Source: Microbacterium sp. Se63.02b
GTDB lineage: Bacteria; Actinomycetota; Actinomycetes; Actinomycetales; Microbacteriaceae
Assembly: GCF_014171575.1 (NCBI RefSeq)
Contig: NZ_CP050453.1
Coordinates: 2,914,001-2,978,000 of the forward strand
Length of the DNA: 64,000 bases
Reading direction: 5' to 3'
The notes under the pieces are model-generated. The model was not told where the DNA came from, searched no databases, and saw nothing but the letters and a program-made list of their open reading frames with translations. Below are positions 31,641 to 41,450 of this stretch, piece after piece (within the stretch, counting starts at the first letter, position 1; each line of letters begins with the position of its first letter). Position numbers and translations under genes: made by a program.

Positions 31641-31898
31641 TCAGCCCACGAAACCGGGCATCCGGGCGGCACGCCGGGACGCCCGGGAGTCGCGGAGCCG
31701 ACGGAGCCTGCGCACCAGCATCGGGTCGAACTCCAGGGCGACGTCGGACTCGATGAGCCGTCCGAGCAGTTGGTAGTAGCGGGCAGGGCTCATGCCCAAC
31801 TGCGTGCGGATGGCCTCTTCCTTGGCCCCGCCGTGGCGCGGCCACGCCGCCTCCAGGGCGAGGATCGCGCGATCGCGCTCCGTGAGGTCTCCCAGCAT
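31641..31898 (-). CDS. DUF3263 protein
   Basis: 85 residues, helical, with a helix-turn-helix-like stretch (GGAKEEAIRTQLGMSPARYY) matching DUF3263, a small actinobacterial family of unknown function that usually lies beside LytR_C genes, as here. TAATCT six bases before the ATG indicates a leaderless start. Confidence 0.85.
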   Translation of the reverse strand: MLGDLTERDRAILALEAAWPRHGGAKEEAIRTQLGMSPARYYQLLGRLIESDVALEFDPMLVRRLRRLRDSRASRRAARMPGFVG

Positions 31899-31907
31899 GG
31901 CTCCAGA

Positions 31908-32899
31908 TTAGGACGCGACCGTCGGGATCGCGGTTCGCCACTCCCACCATCGTCCGAGCGGATCCGCGGCTGCGCGGACCTGTCCGTCGATCGCGACGAC
32001 GAAGCCCGGCCACTTCTCCGCGTCCACCGGAGGGGACCAGACATCCGTCACGCCCGGCGGGTCGATCGTGATCCACCGCGCGTCCAGTCGCGAGATGTCG
32101 GCGAGCAGCGCGCTGCGCTCCGCTCTCGGGATGTGCACGAGCACCCCGGGGTGGTGACGACGAGGGTCGCGCCCTGCGGTGCCGCGTCGACGAGGGCGCC
32201 GATGCGCTCGCGCGCATCCCCGCGCACGAGAAACGGAGGGTCCGATGCCACGATGTCGAGCGCGGCATCGACGCGCTCCGCACGCCCGGACTCCCCTGGC
32301 CAGACGAGACCGCGGAGCCAGCGGCGATCTCGTTCGTCGGCGGCATCGAGCGGCTGCAGATCGATGCCGGCTCTCCAGACGATCTCCGGCATCCGGATCT
32401 GCGGCAGTGGTCCGGTGACCCGAGACTCCAGCACGACGGTCGACGGCCCGTCCGCGGGATCCACGCCGAGGCGCAGCCGCCCTTCGGCGTCGGTGAACCG
32501 ATACGAGTAGCGATCGGGGTAGAGGCACAGTCCGGCAGACGCTCCGAGCTCGAGCAGCGCGATCGGCCCTTCGACCTCCGACAGCAGCGGCAGCAGCGGG
32601 GCCAGACGGAGGGGCTCGTTCGTCTGCAGCGAGCGCCGCGTGCACTCCGCGACGACCTCGTCGGCGTTCTGCAGCAGGAAGCCGCGCCAGTCGTCGTACT
32701 CCTGCAGCGTTGCGCCGAGCAGGCGCGTCACCGCGAACACGAGCGGCGGCTGCCGTCTCGTCTCCGGGATCCGGGCGAGCACACGCTGCACCTCCTCGTC
32801 CGCAGCGACACCCGCAGCCCATCGGGCATACACCGCGCTCCGGCCCGGCGCCTCGTCCCGCGCGAATCGCGCGTAGCGCTCCCGCACTGCTTCCGTCAT
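31908..32899 (-). pseudogene. DUF2332 family protein, one frameshift
   Basis: About 330 residues. The frame runs from MTEAVRERYARFARDEAPGR to DAAPQGATLVVTT, then after one lost base at CCCC/GGGG (32144-32151) continues GVLVHIPRAERSALLADISR to AIPTVAS. It matches DUF2332, a family with a methyltransferase-like fold (IALLELGASAGLCL resembles motif I). The start is chosen at ATG 32899, with CAGAAT six bases upstream. Substrate unknown. Confidence 0.78.
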
Positions 32900-32970
32900 C
32901 CGTCCATTCTGACGCGAAGGACCCGAGACCTCGTCGGACAAGGGAGAATGGAGGCGACTGAGGAGGACAC

Positions 32971-33375
32971 ATGTCGTACAGCGTGGACAAGACCGAGGAC
33001 GAATGGCGCGACGAGCTCGGTGACGAGCAGTACGCCGTGCTGCGGCAGGCCGCGACGGAGCGCGCCTGGACGGGCGAGCTGCTCGACGAGGAGCGGGCGG
33101 GTCTCTACACCTGCGGAGCGTGCAACGCCGAACTCTTCAAGAGCGGCACGAAGTTCGACTCCGGATGCGGCTGGCCGAGCTTCTACGAGTCGATCCGCCC
33201 CGACGCGGTCGAACTCATCGAGGACGACAGCCTCGGGATGGTGCGCACCGAGGTCCGTTGTGCCAACTGCGGGTCGCACCTCGGCCATGTCTTCCCCGAC
33301 GGGTTCGGCACTCCGACAGGCGATCGCTACTGCATGAACTCGATCGCACTGAACTTCACGCCTGACGCCTCGTGA
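32971..33375 (+). CDS. msrB: Peptide-methionine (R)-S-oxide reductase
   Basis: 134 residues. Zinc-type MsrB: two CxxC pairs (YTCGACNAELF and VRCANCGSHLGHVF), substrate pocket SGCGWPSF, and catalytic cysteine in RYCMNSIALNF. It repairs oxidised methionine. The stop overlaps the GTG of the next gene, so the two are coupled. Confidence 0.95.
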   Translation: MSYSVDKTEDEWRDELGDEQYAVLRQAATERAWTGELLDEERAGLYTCGACNAELFKSGTKFDSGCGWPSFYESIRPDAVELIEDDSLGMVRTEVRCANCGSHLGHVFPDGFGTPTGDRYCMNSIALNFTPDAS

Positions 33376-33971
33376 GCGCCCTCGACGCCGTCCGCGCGCG
33401 TCAATCCTGGTCGAAGGTCGACGAGACGGCGCCGGGCCGCGAAGAGCTGCTGACGTTGGTCACCGCTGCGGGGCGCGTCGCCGATCACTCGTCTCTGCGC
33501 CCGTGGCGCCTCATCGAGCTGCGCGGTGCAGACCGCGAGGTGCTCGGCGCGGCGATCGCCACAGCGCAGGGCGACGCCTCGCCGTCGTCGAAGCCGCTGC
33601 GTGCGCCGCTGCTGATCGCGGTCGTCGCGAGCTATCGCAAGAGCGAGAAGGTGCCGCGGTGGGAGCAGGAGGCCGTAGCCTCCGGCGTCGCCCACACCCT
33701 GAGCCTGCTCCTCGACGAGGCCGGCTGGGGCGTCATCTGGCGCACAGGGCATTACACCCGCGCGAAGGCAGTGGCCAAGGCCCATGGTCTGGGCAAGAAC
33801 GAAGAACTCCTCGGGTGGCTGTACGTCGGGGGAAAGCCCGACGGGAAGCGACCGGGCCGCCGCAAAGCCGTCGACGCCCGGAAGCTGGTCACGCGGATGC
33901 CGAAGCCCGGATCCGTGAAGGCGGGCAAGGGTTCCAAGAAATCGGGCAAGAAGGCTACGAAGACGCCGTAG
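33372..33971 (+). CDS. Nitroreductase-family oxidoreductase
   Basis: 199 residues with an FMN-type nitroreductase core: DHSSLRPWRLIELRGADRE near the N-terminus and EEAGWGVIWRTG-like LLLDEAGWGVIWRTGHYTRA, then LLGWLYVGG. The last ~35 residues are Lys-rich (GKGSKKSGKKATK) and may bind nucleic acid or be disordered. It starts with GTG overlapping the msrB stop (GTGA). Confidence 0.85.
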   Translation: MSALDAVRARQSWSKVDETAPGREELLTLVTAAGRVADHSSLRPWRLIELRGADREVLGAAIATAQGDASPSSKPLRAPLLIAVVASYRKSEKVPRWEQEAVASGVAHTLSLLLDEAGWGVIWRTGHYTRAKAVAKAHGLGKNEELLGWLYVGGKPDGKRPGRRKAVDARKLVTRMPKPGSVKAGKGSKKSGKKATKTP

Positions 33972-33974
33972 CCG

Positions 33975-34916
33975 TCAGCGCCGCCGCGTGCGGGGGACGG
34001 CGACGATCACGGACGCGACGGCCACCGCGACCATCGCGATGACCTGCCAGAGCGCCGGGCCCGAGGCCGGAGGCCAGATCAGGTCGATCACGACCGAGGT
34101 GACGAGCTGCCCGAGCACCGAACCCAGACCCATCAACAGCACACCGGTGTGGGCGACGATGAACGCCCCGAGCAGGATGTACGCCGCGCCGAGGAAGCCG
34201 CCGAGGTACAGCCACGGCTCCGCGGGGAGGGCCTCGGGCATCCCGCGGAAGGCCACGCTCGTCCCCGCCGCCAGCACGAGCACGACGGTTCCGGCGACGA
34301 AGCTCATCAGCGTGGCTGCGAGCGGCGACTGGACGCGCTGCGCGAGTCGACCGTTGGTGGCCGCCTGCCACGCGATGCCCACTCCTGCGGCGAACGGCAG
34401 CAGGAGCATCCACAGCGGAGCGGATGCGAGCACGTCGCCGGACAGGGAGATGCCGACGGCGGCGAGCGCGAGCACGCCACCGGCCACCCGCCCCGGCGTG
34501 ACGGCTACGACGCCGGCCGGACCGAACCCGATGCGATCGAGGACGAGTCCGTGCAGGGTCTGTCCCGCGACGACACCGACGCTGAACAGGGAGACGCCGA
34601 GGACACCCGCGGTGAGCCCCTGCGTGGAGACGGTGAGGGCGCCGCAGGCACCGCCGAGCAGCATCCAGAACGGGATCGAGCCCTGCCGGATCCCGCTCCA
34701 CAGGCGGCCGACTCCGCGCCGCGCCGAAGGCAGGCACGCGATCACGGCGACCAGCGCGAGAAGCCCGACGGAGAAGGAGAGGAGCCCGGCCACGATGCCG
34801 TCGTCGACGCGGACCCCGAGCACTCCGTTGATGCGCGCCTGAATGGCCGTCATGACCCCGATCGCGACCGCCCCGCCGAGTGCGACCGGAGCGGGGAGTC
34901 GACGGGAATCGGGCAC
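33975..34916 (-). CDS. DMT-superfamily (DUF606/YdcZ-like) transporter
   Basis: 313 residues, ten hydrophobic helices in two similar halves (each with a PFWMLLGGACGALTV- or PWLYLGGFLGAAYIL-type segment), matching DUF606 transporters. Substrate unknown. The GTG start at 34916 has TAGGGT six bases upstream, giving a leaderless start divergent from the SRAP gene. Confidence 0.88.
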   Translation of the reverse strand: MPDSRRLPAPVALGGAVAIGVMTAIQARINGVLGVRVDDGIVAGLLSFSVGLLALVAVIACLPSARRGVGRLWSGIRQGSIPFWMLLGGACGALTVSTQGLTAGVLGVSLFSVGVVAGQTLHGLVLDRIGFGPAGVVAVTPGRVAGGVLALAAVGISLSGDVLASAPLWMLLLPFAAGVGIAWQAATNGRLAQRVQSPLAATLMSFVAGTVVLVLAAGTSVAFRGMPEALPAEPWLYLGGFLGAAYILLGAFIVAHTGVLLMGLGSVLGQLVTSVVIDLIWPPASGPALWQVIAMVAVAVASVIVAVPRTRRR

Positions 34917-34988
34917 CAGTCGACCCTACCCGAGCGCCCCTCTCCTCCCGGACCGGCGGATGTCGGTGCGCACGGCTACGCTGACGGC

Positions 34989-35615
34989 ATGTGCGCGAGC
35001 TACGGTCTTGATCCTCGGTTCACCGATGCGGAAGTCCTCGCCGCCGCCGACGATGCGGTGCTCGAAGGGTTGCGCACGTGGGCAGAGGAGAACGCCGGCG
35101 AGACCATCCGTCCGACCGGCAGGAACCTCCGCAATCTCAACCCGCTGATCGTCCAGCCCGATGGCGCGCCCACGCTCGAACCTGCGTGGTGGGGTTTCCT
35201 GGTGAACGGCGAGCCTGCGAAGTTCCCGTCGATCAACACGCGGTCGGAGCGTCTGCAGGAGCGGCCGGGCGGCGCGAAGTCGCGCGCCATCGTCCCGGCG
35301 ACGAGCTGGTACGAGATGCAGAAGCCCTCCCGCCGCTGGAACGAGTTCATCATCGATGACGGCACGCTCTTCGGCATGGCGGCGGTGACCCAACGCGGCC
35401 GCACGGCAGACGGCGAGTGGTACACGTGCTACTCGATCGTCATGCGGCCGGCCCCGGAGCGCCTCGCAGAGCTGCACGATCGGATGCCGTTGCTGATCCC
35501 GACGTCGTTGAGCCACGACTGGCTCACCGCCCCGCCGACCAGAGAGATCATCGACGAGGCCGTGCTCGCCTCCGACGAGATGGCCGCGCGGGTCACCGCC
35601 CGCCCCCGCGACTGA
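34989..35615 (+). CDS. SOS response-associated peptidase (SRAP/YedK/HMCES type)
   Basis: 208 residues. Catalytic Cys2 directly after Met (MCASYGLD), then NTRSERLQERP, the ATSWYEMQK motif with the catalytic Glu, and the ELHDRMPLL histidine. YedK/HMCES proteins crosslink covalently to abasic sites in single-stranded DNA and shield them. TACGCT exactly six bases before the ATG gives a leaderless start, which supports this short N-terminus with Cys at position 2. Confidence 0.93.
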   Translation: MCASYGLDPRFTDAEVLAAADDAVLEGLRTWAEENAGETIRPTGRNLRNLNPLIVQPDGAPTLEPAWWGFLVNGEPAKFPSINTRSERLQERPGGAKSRAIVPATSWYEMQKPSRRWNEFIIDDGTLFGMAAVTQRGRTADGEWYTCYSIVMRPAPERLAELHDRMPLLIPTSLSHDWLTAPPTREIIDEAVLASDEMAARVTARPRD

Positions 35616-35706
35616 CCGCGACCTCCGCCGCCGGGAGGATGTTCGGCTCGAGAGACGGTACCTGGGGCGGATGCGCAGCACCGATGCGGTCCGTAGCGTG
35701 GACGAC

Positions 35707-36618
35707 ATGATCACAGCAGAAGGCCTCACGAAGAGGTTCGGAGACAAGACGGCCGTCGATGACGTGTCCTTCACCGTCCACCCGGGCAGCGTCACGGGTT
35801 TCCTCGGTCCGAACGGCGCCGGCAAGTCGACCACGATGCGGATGATCGTCGGCCTGGATCGGCCGACATCGGGACGCGCCGCGGTCGCCGGTCGCGAGTA
35901 CCGCAAGCTCCGCGCACCTCTGACCGAGGTCGGCGTGCTCCTCGACGCGAAGGCCGTCCACACGGGGCGGACCGCGCGCAATCACCTGCGGGCGATGGCG
36001 GCGACGCACGGGATCCCCGCCTCTCGCGTCGATGAGGTCATCGACATCGCTGGGATCGGGTCGGTCGCTCGCAAGCGCGCCGGCAAGTTCTCCCTCGGCA
36101 TGGGACAGCGCCTCGGGATCGCGTCGGCACTCCTCGGAGACCCTCACACGCTGATCCTCGACGAACCGGTCAACGGCCTCGACCCCGAAGGTGTCCGCTG
36201 GGTGCGCCAATTCGCACGGCACGCGGCGTCCGAAGGGCGCACGGTCCTCCTCTCCAGCCACTTGATGAGCGAGATGGCGCAGACCGCGGATCACGTCATC
36301 GTGATGGGACGCGGCCGGGTGCTCGCGGACGCCCCGTTGTCGGAGCTCGTGCGCTCCTGGACACGGAACACCGTCCGGGTGCGCACTCCGCGTCCGGCAG
36401 ATCTCGCGGCGGCCGTCGGCGGTCCGGATGTCGAGATCGTGAGCTCCGCGCCGGACCTCCTCGACATCGTGGGCCTGCCTGCCTCCCGCATCGGCGACCT
36501 CGCTGCCGACCGCGGCATCCCCCTGCACGAGCTCACCCCGACCACCGGCTCCCTCGAAGACGCCTATCTCGCTCTCACCGGCGATTCCGTCGAGTACCGC
36601 ACCAAGGAGATCTCATGA
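35707..36618 (+). CDS. ABC exporter ATP-binding protein
   Basis: 303 residues. Walker A LGPNGAGKSTT, signature FSLGMGQRLG (variant of LSGGQ), Walker B HTLILDEPVNGLDPEG, and H-loop LLSSHLMSE. It resembles the DrrA/BcrA-type drug or lantibiotic exporters. The ATG is seven bases after TAGCGT. It overlaps the permease gene by four bases and heads a four-gene operon with a NarL-type two-component system. Confidence 0.93.
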   Translation: MITAEGLTKRFGDKTAVDDVSFTVHPGSVTGFLGPNGAGKSTTMRMIVGLDRPTSGRAAVAGREYRKLRAPLTEVGVLLDAKAVHTGRTARNHLRAMAATHGIPASRVDEVIDIAGIGSVARKRAGKFSLGMGQRLGIASALLGDPHTLILDEPVNGLDPEGVRWVRQFARHAASEGRTVLLSSHLMSEMAQTADHVIVMGRGRVLADAPLSELVRSWTRNTVRVRTPRPADLAAAVGGPDVEIVSSAPDLLDIVGLPASRIGDLAADRGIPLHELTPTTGSLEDAYLALTGDSVEYRTKEIS

Positions 36619-37430
36619 CCGCGACACAGGCCGTCGCTCCCTCACGGCCCCGCATCGACACCGGCCGACGACTGACGTTCGTGCGTGCACTCCGCGGGGA
36701 GTGGATCAAGCTGGCCACGCTGCGCTCGACGTGGTGGTCGATCGGGATCGCGGCGGCGCTCACCATCGGGATCGCCGTCCTCATCGCCCAGGCGATCGAC
36801 ATGCCGGGATTCGAGCCGATCCAGGCCGTCATCATGCCGATCCAGTTCACCATGCTCCTCGCCGGGATCATCGGCGCGATCTCGGTCACCGGCGAGTACT
36901 CCACGGGGATGATCCGTTCGACCCTCACGGCGAACCCGATTCGCGGATCGGTGCTCGCCGCGAAGTCGATCGTGCTCGCGGTGTTCCTGTTCCTGTCGTC
37001 GCTGGTGATCTTCGCCGTCGCCGCGGTCGCGGTCTCGCTCGTCTTCGCTCCGCGCGACCAGAGCATCGACTGGTCCGACCCCTCGGCGTCGTTCCTGCCG
37101 ATCGTCGTGGCTTCGCTCGCCATGGCCGTCTTCGCGCTGATCGGAGTGTCGTTCGGGTTCATCCTCCGCTCCGGTGCTGGCGCGATCGCCGCGACCGTCG
37201 GCGTCCTGTTCGTGCTGCCGATCGTGGCGAACTTCTTCACGTTCGCGGGTGAGACATGGGCGTGGATCGTCGATGCGGCGAACTACCTTCCCGTGGCGGC
37301 TGCACAGAGCGCGATCCTGCCCGGCGACGATGCAGCGCTGGACGCTCCGTCCGCGTTCCTCACACTCGCGTGCTGGGTGGTCGGCGGAGCCGTCGCGGCC
37401 TGGGCCGTGCTGCGCACACGCGACGCGTAA
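36615..37430 (+). CDS. ABC exporter permease (ABC-2 type)
   Basis: 271 residues, six membrane helices, ABC-2 permease pattern with ISVTGEYSTGMIRSTLTANP after the second helix. It pairs with the ATPase just upstream. The substrate is unknown; antibiotic or antimicrobial-peptide export is usual for this operon layout. Confidence 0.92.
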   Translation: MTATQAVAPSRPRIDTGRRLTFVRALRGEWIKLATLRSTWWSIGIAAALTIGIAVLIAQAIDMPGFEPIQAVIMPIQFTMLLAGIIGAISVTGEYSTGMIRSTLTANPIRGSVLAAKSIVLAVFLFLSSLVIFAVAAVAVSLVFAPRDQSIDWSDPSASFLPIVVASLAMAVFALIGVSFGFILRSGAGAIAATVGVLFVLPIVANFFTFAGETWAWIVDAANYLPVAAAQSAILPGDDAALDAPSAFLTLACWVVGGAVAAWAVLRTRDA

Positions 37431-37439
37431 AGTCGGCGC

Positions 37440-38706
37440 GTGAGCAGAAAGCGAAGCCGCAGCGACTCGATCCGTGAGGACGAGGAGCTGCGGCTTCCGC
37501 GTGCGCCTGGACTCTTCCGACGGTTCTGGGCGCGACATCCCCTGCTGGCCGATGTGCTGCTCGCTCTGCTGTGCCTCCTGCTCTCCCTCGCTCCGGCAGG
37601 ACGCCTCACCGATTCGTCGATGCCGGAGGCGACGTACATCGCCATCAACATCGCCACCCTGTCGATGGTCGCGATCGCGTGCAGCACGCTGCTGTGGCGT
37701 CGAAGGGCACCGCTCGCCCCGTTCATCGCCGCGGTGATCCTCGGTACCGTCGGACTGTTCACCGGGCTCTCCGGGGGCATCATCCTCCTGCTCGTCGCCT
37801 GCTACGGTCTTGCGGTCTACCGGTCCTCCCGCACAGCGTGGACGTGCTTCGGCACCGGCGCCGTCTGGTTCCTCGGTCTTGCCGCGCTGCTCATGGCGAC
37901 GGGCGCCATCACTCTGCAGGATGGGCTCGACACCGCGCTCGGATACGTCGTGCTGGGCCTGATCGGCACGCTCGTCGGCGTCAACGTCGGCGGGCGCAAA
38001 CGCTATCTGTCGGCCGTGATCGACCGCTCACGCCAGTTGCTGGTCGAGCGCGATCAGCAGGCGCAGCTCGCTGCCGCATCCGAACGCGCGCGCATCGCCC
38101 GCGAGATGCACGACATCGTGTCGCATTCGCTCACCGTGATCGTCGCGCTCTCCGAAGGCGGAGCCGCGACCCCGAACCGCGAGCAGGCACGCAGAGCCGC
38201 GCTCTCGGCAGCGGAGACGGCCAGGTCTGCGCTCACCGAGATGCGGTCCATGCTCGGCGTGCTCCGCGACGAAGACTCCCCCTGCCGATGGCGCCCGTGC
38301 AACCCGTCCTCCCTCGCGACACCATCGAGGCCGCGCAGCGGGCGGGATACCCGGCCACGCTGGCGATCATCGGCCAAGCGGAGGTCTCCCCGCCGTCGAA
38401 CACGCGATCGGACGGATCGTCCAGGAAGGCGTGACCAACGCCATGCGCCACGCGCCGACGGCGTCGGCTGCCACTGTGCGTGTGGAGTATGCCGTCGACG
38501 TGGTGACGATCGAGATCGTCAACGACGGGGTCTCCGGCGCAGTAGGCTCCGACGGTTTCGGCGTGCGCGGGCTCTCCGAGCGGGCCGCACATGTCCGGGG
38601 CACGGTGCGCTCCGCGCCCGCGGATGGCGGACGATGGGTTCTGCGTGCCGAACTGCCCATCGCGGGGAACGCTCACCAGGCACGAGCGACGGAGGACGAA
38701 CGATGA
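37440..38706 (+). pseudogene. NarL-type sensor histidine kinase, two frameshifts
   Basis: About 422 residues. Several N-terminal helices (residues 35-190), then HisKA_3 with H224 in ARIAREMHDIVSHSLTVIVA. Losses of one base occur in CCCCC near 38280 and CCCC near 38390. The restored middle is LPMAPVQPVLPRDTIEAAQR, and the ATPase domain continues GVTNAMRHAPTASAATVRVE and GFGVRGLSERAAHVRG. TAAAGT (37428-37433) six bases before GTG 37440 overlaps the permease stop and gives this gene its own leaderless start. Confidence 0.8.
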
Positions 38707-39374
38707 CCGAGACGATCAGGGTGCTCCTGGTGGACGACCAGGAGCTGATCCGTGTCGGCTTCCGCATGGTGCTCGAAGCCGAGGCCGACATCGTGGTCGT
38801 CGGCGAGGCCGGAGACGGGAAGGCCGCGATCGCCCAGAGCAGAGCGCTGGCTCCCGATCTGGTGCTCATGGACATCCGGATGCCGGAGCTCGACGGCATC
38901 GCCGCCACAGAGGCGATCGTGCGAGAGCACCCGCACACCAGGGTGCTGGTTCTGACGACTTTCGACCTCGACGAGTATGCGTTCGGTGCGATCCGTGCCG
39001 GTGCGAGCGGCTTCCTCCTGAAGGATGCGCAGCGGCACGAGATGATCTCCGCCGTGCGCGCGGTGCACCGCGGGGATGCCGCGCTCTCGCCGCGGATCAC
39101 CAGGATGCTGCTGGATCACGTGACCCCGCAGCTCGATACCTCTTCCGCGAGCGCCGACACGGAGGAGAGCGCGGCGCTCGCATCGCTCACGGAGCGTGAG
39201 CGTGACGTCTTCCTCGCGATCGGACGCGGCCTGACGAATGCCGAGATCGCGCAGACGCTCTACGTGGGAGAGTCGACGGTGAAGACGCACGTCGGTCGTG
39301 TGCTGGCGAAGCTCGGGGCCCGCGACCGCATCCACGCGGTGATCCTGGCGCACCGGCTCGGTCTCGCGGGATAG
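38703..39374 (+). CDS. NarL/FixJ-family response regulator
   Basis: 223 residues. Receiver domain with VDDQE, phosphorylation site D57 (VLMDIRMPELDG) and the K in FLLKDAQ. The C-terminal LuxR-type helix-turn-helix is LTERERDVFLAIGRGLTNAE, then STVKTHVGRVLAKLG. It overlaps the kinase gene by four bases and probably controls the ABC exporter operon. Confidence 0.95.
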   Translation: MTETIRVLLVDDQELIRVGFRMVLEAEADIVVVGEAGDGKAAIAQSRALAPDLVLMDIRMPELDGIAATEAIVREHPHTRVLVLTTFDLDEYAFGAIRAGASGFLLKDAQRHEMISAVRAVHRGDAALSPRITRMLLDHVTPQLDTSSASADTEESAALASLTERERDVFLAIGRGLTNAEIAQTLYVGESTVKTHVGRVLAKLGARDRIHAVILAHRLGLAG

Positions 39375-39387
39375 CGACCCTTACGCG

Positions 39388-40341
39388 TCAGGCGCGGGTG
39401 GGAGTCCACTCCGAGACGCGGTCGAGGAGCTGCACCTCGTCGGCGGAGAGTTCGAGGCGGGCTCCGGCGAGCAGGTCGGGCACCTGCTCGACCGTACGCG
39501 CACTCGCGATGGGGGCGACGACGGTCGGCTGCGCGCGCAGCCATGCGAGCGACGTCGCGGCGATCGACGCGCCGTGCGCATCACCGATCTCCTCGAGCGC
39601 GTCGATGATCCGCAATCCGGCGGGCGTCGCATACTTCGCGGCGCCCTGCGCACGAGGCGAATCCTGACCCGCAGCGTCCGTCGAACGGTACTTCCCGGTC
39701 AGGAAGCCGCTCGCCAGCGAGTAGTACGGGATGAGCCCGAGGTCGAATTCCTCGGCGACGGGGATGATCGCGTCCTCGACCTCGTTGCGGTGCACGAGGT
39801 TGTAGTGCGGCTGCACGGCGACCGGCACGGCGGCTCCCGTGCGACGCGCGATCTCGACCCACTCCCTGATGCGGTCAGCCGAGTAGTTCGACACGCCGAT
39901 GTGGCGGACCAGGCCGTCGGCGACCAGCGCGCCGAACGCCGCCACCGTCTCCTCGAGGGGAACGGTCTCGTCGTCGAAGTGGGCGTAGTACAGGTCGATC
40001 TCATCGACGCCCAAGCGGAGCAAGGACGCCTCAGCCGCCTTCCGCACCGTTGCTGCGGAGAGTCCGCGGAACTCCGGGTGCTGGCTCACCTTCGTCGCGA
40101 CGACGACCCCGGACGGCTTGCGCGAGGCGAGCCAGGCGCCGATGATGCGCTCGCTCTCGCCGCCTTCGTTTCCCGGAACCCAGGCGCTGTAGGAGTCCGC
40201 CGTGTCGATGAAGTCGCCGCCGCCGTCGATGAAAGCGTCGAGCACCTCGAAAGACGCGTCGCGGTCGGCGGTCCAGCCGAACACGTTGCCGCCGAGGGAA
40301 AGAGGGAGAACGTCGAGATCACTGCTGCCGATGCGAGTCAT
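39388..40341 (-). CDS. Aldo/keto reductase
   Basis: 317 residues. NADP-dependent reductase of the AKR superfamily: catalytic Asp/Tyr in FIDTADSYSAW, Lys in VVATKVS and His in LYYAHFDDET. The C-terminal cofactor region is VAPIASARTVEQVPDLLAGA. I chose ATG 40341 because the fold begins at MTRIGSSDLDVLPLSLGG. Substrate unknown. Confidence 0.9.
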   Translation of the reverse strand: MTRIGSSDLDVLPLSLGGNVFGWTADRDASFEVLDAFIDGGGDFIDTADSYSAWVPGNEGGESERIIGAWLASRKPSGVVVATKVSQHPEFRGLSAATVRKAAEASLLRLGVDEIDLYYAHFDDETVPLEETVAAFGALVADGLVRHIGVSNYSADRIREWVEIARRTGAAVPVAVQPHYNLVHRNEVEDAIIPVAEEFDLGLIPYYSLASGFLTGKYRSTDAAGQDSPRAQGAAKYATPAGLRIIDALEEIGDAHGASIAATSLAWLRAQPTVVAPIASARTVEQVPDLLAGARLELSADEVQLLDRVSEWTPTRA

Positions 40342-40413
40342 GTCGTTCACAACCGCCGACCCCGGTGTCCGCATTCCCGGATGACGCCCCGTTGCGACGG
40401 CCCGCCGCTCGCG

Positions 40414-41235
40414 TCAGCCCGGTGTCTCACCGTCGTCATACATCTGCGATGGACGGCCGACCAGGCGCGCGTCGGGAGCGTGCGCCACCATCGGGTCCTT
40501 CCCCGGATAGTCGAAGCGGGAGAGGACGAACCTCATCGCCTCGAGCCGTGCGCGCTTCTTGTCGTTCGACTTGATGACGATCCACGGGTCGGCCGGAGTG
40601 TCGGTGTGGAAGAACATCTCCTCCTTCGCCTTCGTGTAGTCCGCCCATCGGTCGACGCTCGCGAGGTCGGTGGGGCTCAGCTTCCACTGCTTGACGGGGT
40701 CTTCACTGCGTCGCGCGAACCGCCGCCGTTGTTCTGCCTCTCCGACCGAGAACCACAGTTTGATGAGACGGATGCCCGACCCGACCAGCATCCGCTCGAA
40801 CTCTGGAACGGTGTGCATGAACTCGTGATAGTCGTCGGAGGAGCAGTACCCCATGACGCGTTCGACACCTGCGCGGTTGTACCAGGATCGATCCATCAAC
40901 ACCATCTCCCCGCCCGACGGCAGGTGTGCGACATAGCGCTGGAAGTACCACTGCGTCCGCTCGGCGTCGGTCGGCTTGTCGAGCGCGACGACCCGCGCGC
41001 CACGCGGGTTCAGGTGCTCCATGAAACGCTTGATCGCGCCCCCCTTGCCCGCGGCGTCGCGCCCTTCGAACAGGATGAGCACGCGTTCGGACGAGTGCTT
41101 GACGTGAGCCTGGAGCTTGAGGAGCTCGATCTGCAGCAGCCGCTTCTCGCGCTCATAGGCCGAGCGCGAGAGCTTCTTCGAGTACGGGTATCCGTGCTGC
41201 CATTCGGGTCTCGCGGTCGCCGGCGCGCTGCTCAT
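40414..41235 (-). CDS. ppk2: Polyphosphate kinase 2 (PPK2)
   Basis: 273 residues. PPK2 transfers phosphate from polyphosphate to nucleoside diphosphates or monophosphates. Walker A is LFEGRDAAGKGGAIKRF, Walker B VLMDRSWYNRAGVERV, and a lid region contains RRSEDPVKQWKLSPTDLASV. The length fits class I PPK2. The start is ATG 41235; an upstream palindrome at 41374-41393 might be its operator. Confidence 0.93.
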   Translation of the reverse strand: MSSAPATARPEWQHGYPYSKKLSRSAYEREKRLLQIELLKLQAHVKHSSERVLILFEGRDAAGKGGAIKRFMEHLNPRGARVVALDKPTDAERTQWYFQRYVAHLPSGGEMVLMDRSWYNRAGVERVMGYCSSDDYHEFMHTVPEFERMLVGSGIRLIKLWFSVGEAEQRRRFARRSEDPVKQWKLSPTDLASVDRWADYTKAKEEMFFHTDTPADPWIVIKSNDKKRARLEAMRFVLSRFDYPGKDPMVAHAPDARLVGRPSQMYDDGETPG

Positions 41236-41373
41236 GATGGGCCCTCCCCAGGGTGCTCCGGAACCTCGCACACAGGGGGTGGGCGCAGGTGGCCGGGCGG
41301 GGTGGCGGCCACCTGCGCCGTCTCCGACCTGGCGAATCCATCGACCACCAGGAAAACCGACACGTGAGTAACA

Positions 41374-41393
41374 TATCACCTTATAAGGCGATA
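41374..41393. promoter_or_regulatory. 20-base near-perfect palindrome upstream of ppk2
   Basis: TATC, A, CCTTATAAGG, C, GATA: a perfect ten-base core palindrome flanked by matching TATC/GATA arms, one mismatched pair only. It lies in an AT-rich island between the ppk2 start and a terminator. It looks like the operator of a dimeric regulator; which one is unknown. Confidence 0.5.
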
Positions 41394-41396
41394 CAC

Positions 41397-41419
41397 AAAA
41401 AGGCCGCGGAGATCGGCCT
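41397..41419 (-). terminator. Rho-independent terminator of the leftward small-protein operon
   Basis: On the minus strand AGGCCG and CGGCCT form a six-base stem around a seven-base loop, followed at once by TTTT. It lies about 30 bases downstream of the stop at 41451. Confidence 0.8.
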
Positions 41420-41450
41420 CCTCGACCTGCGGCGCGATGGGATGCCTCAG

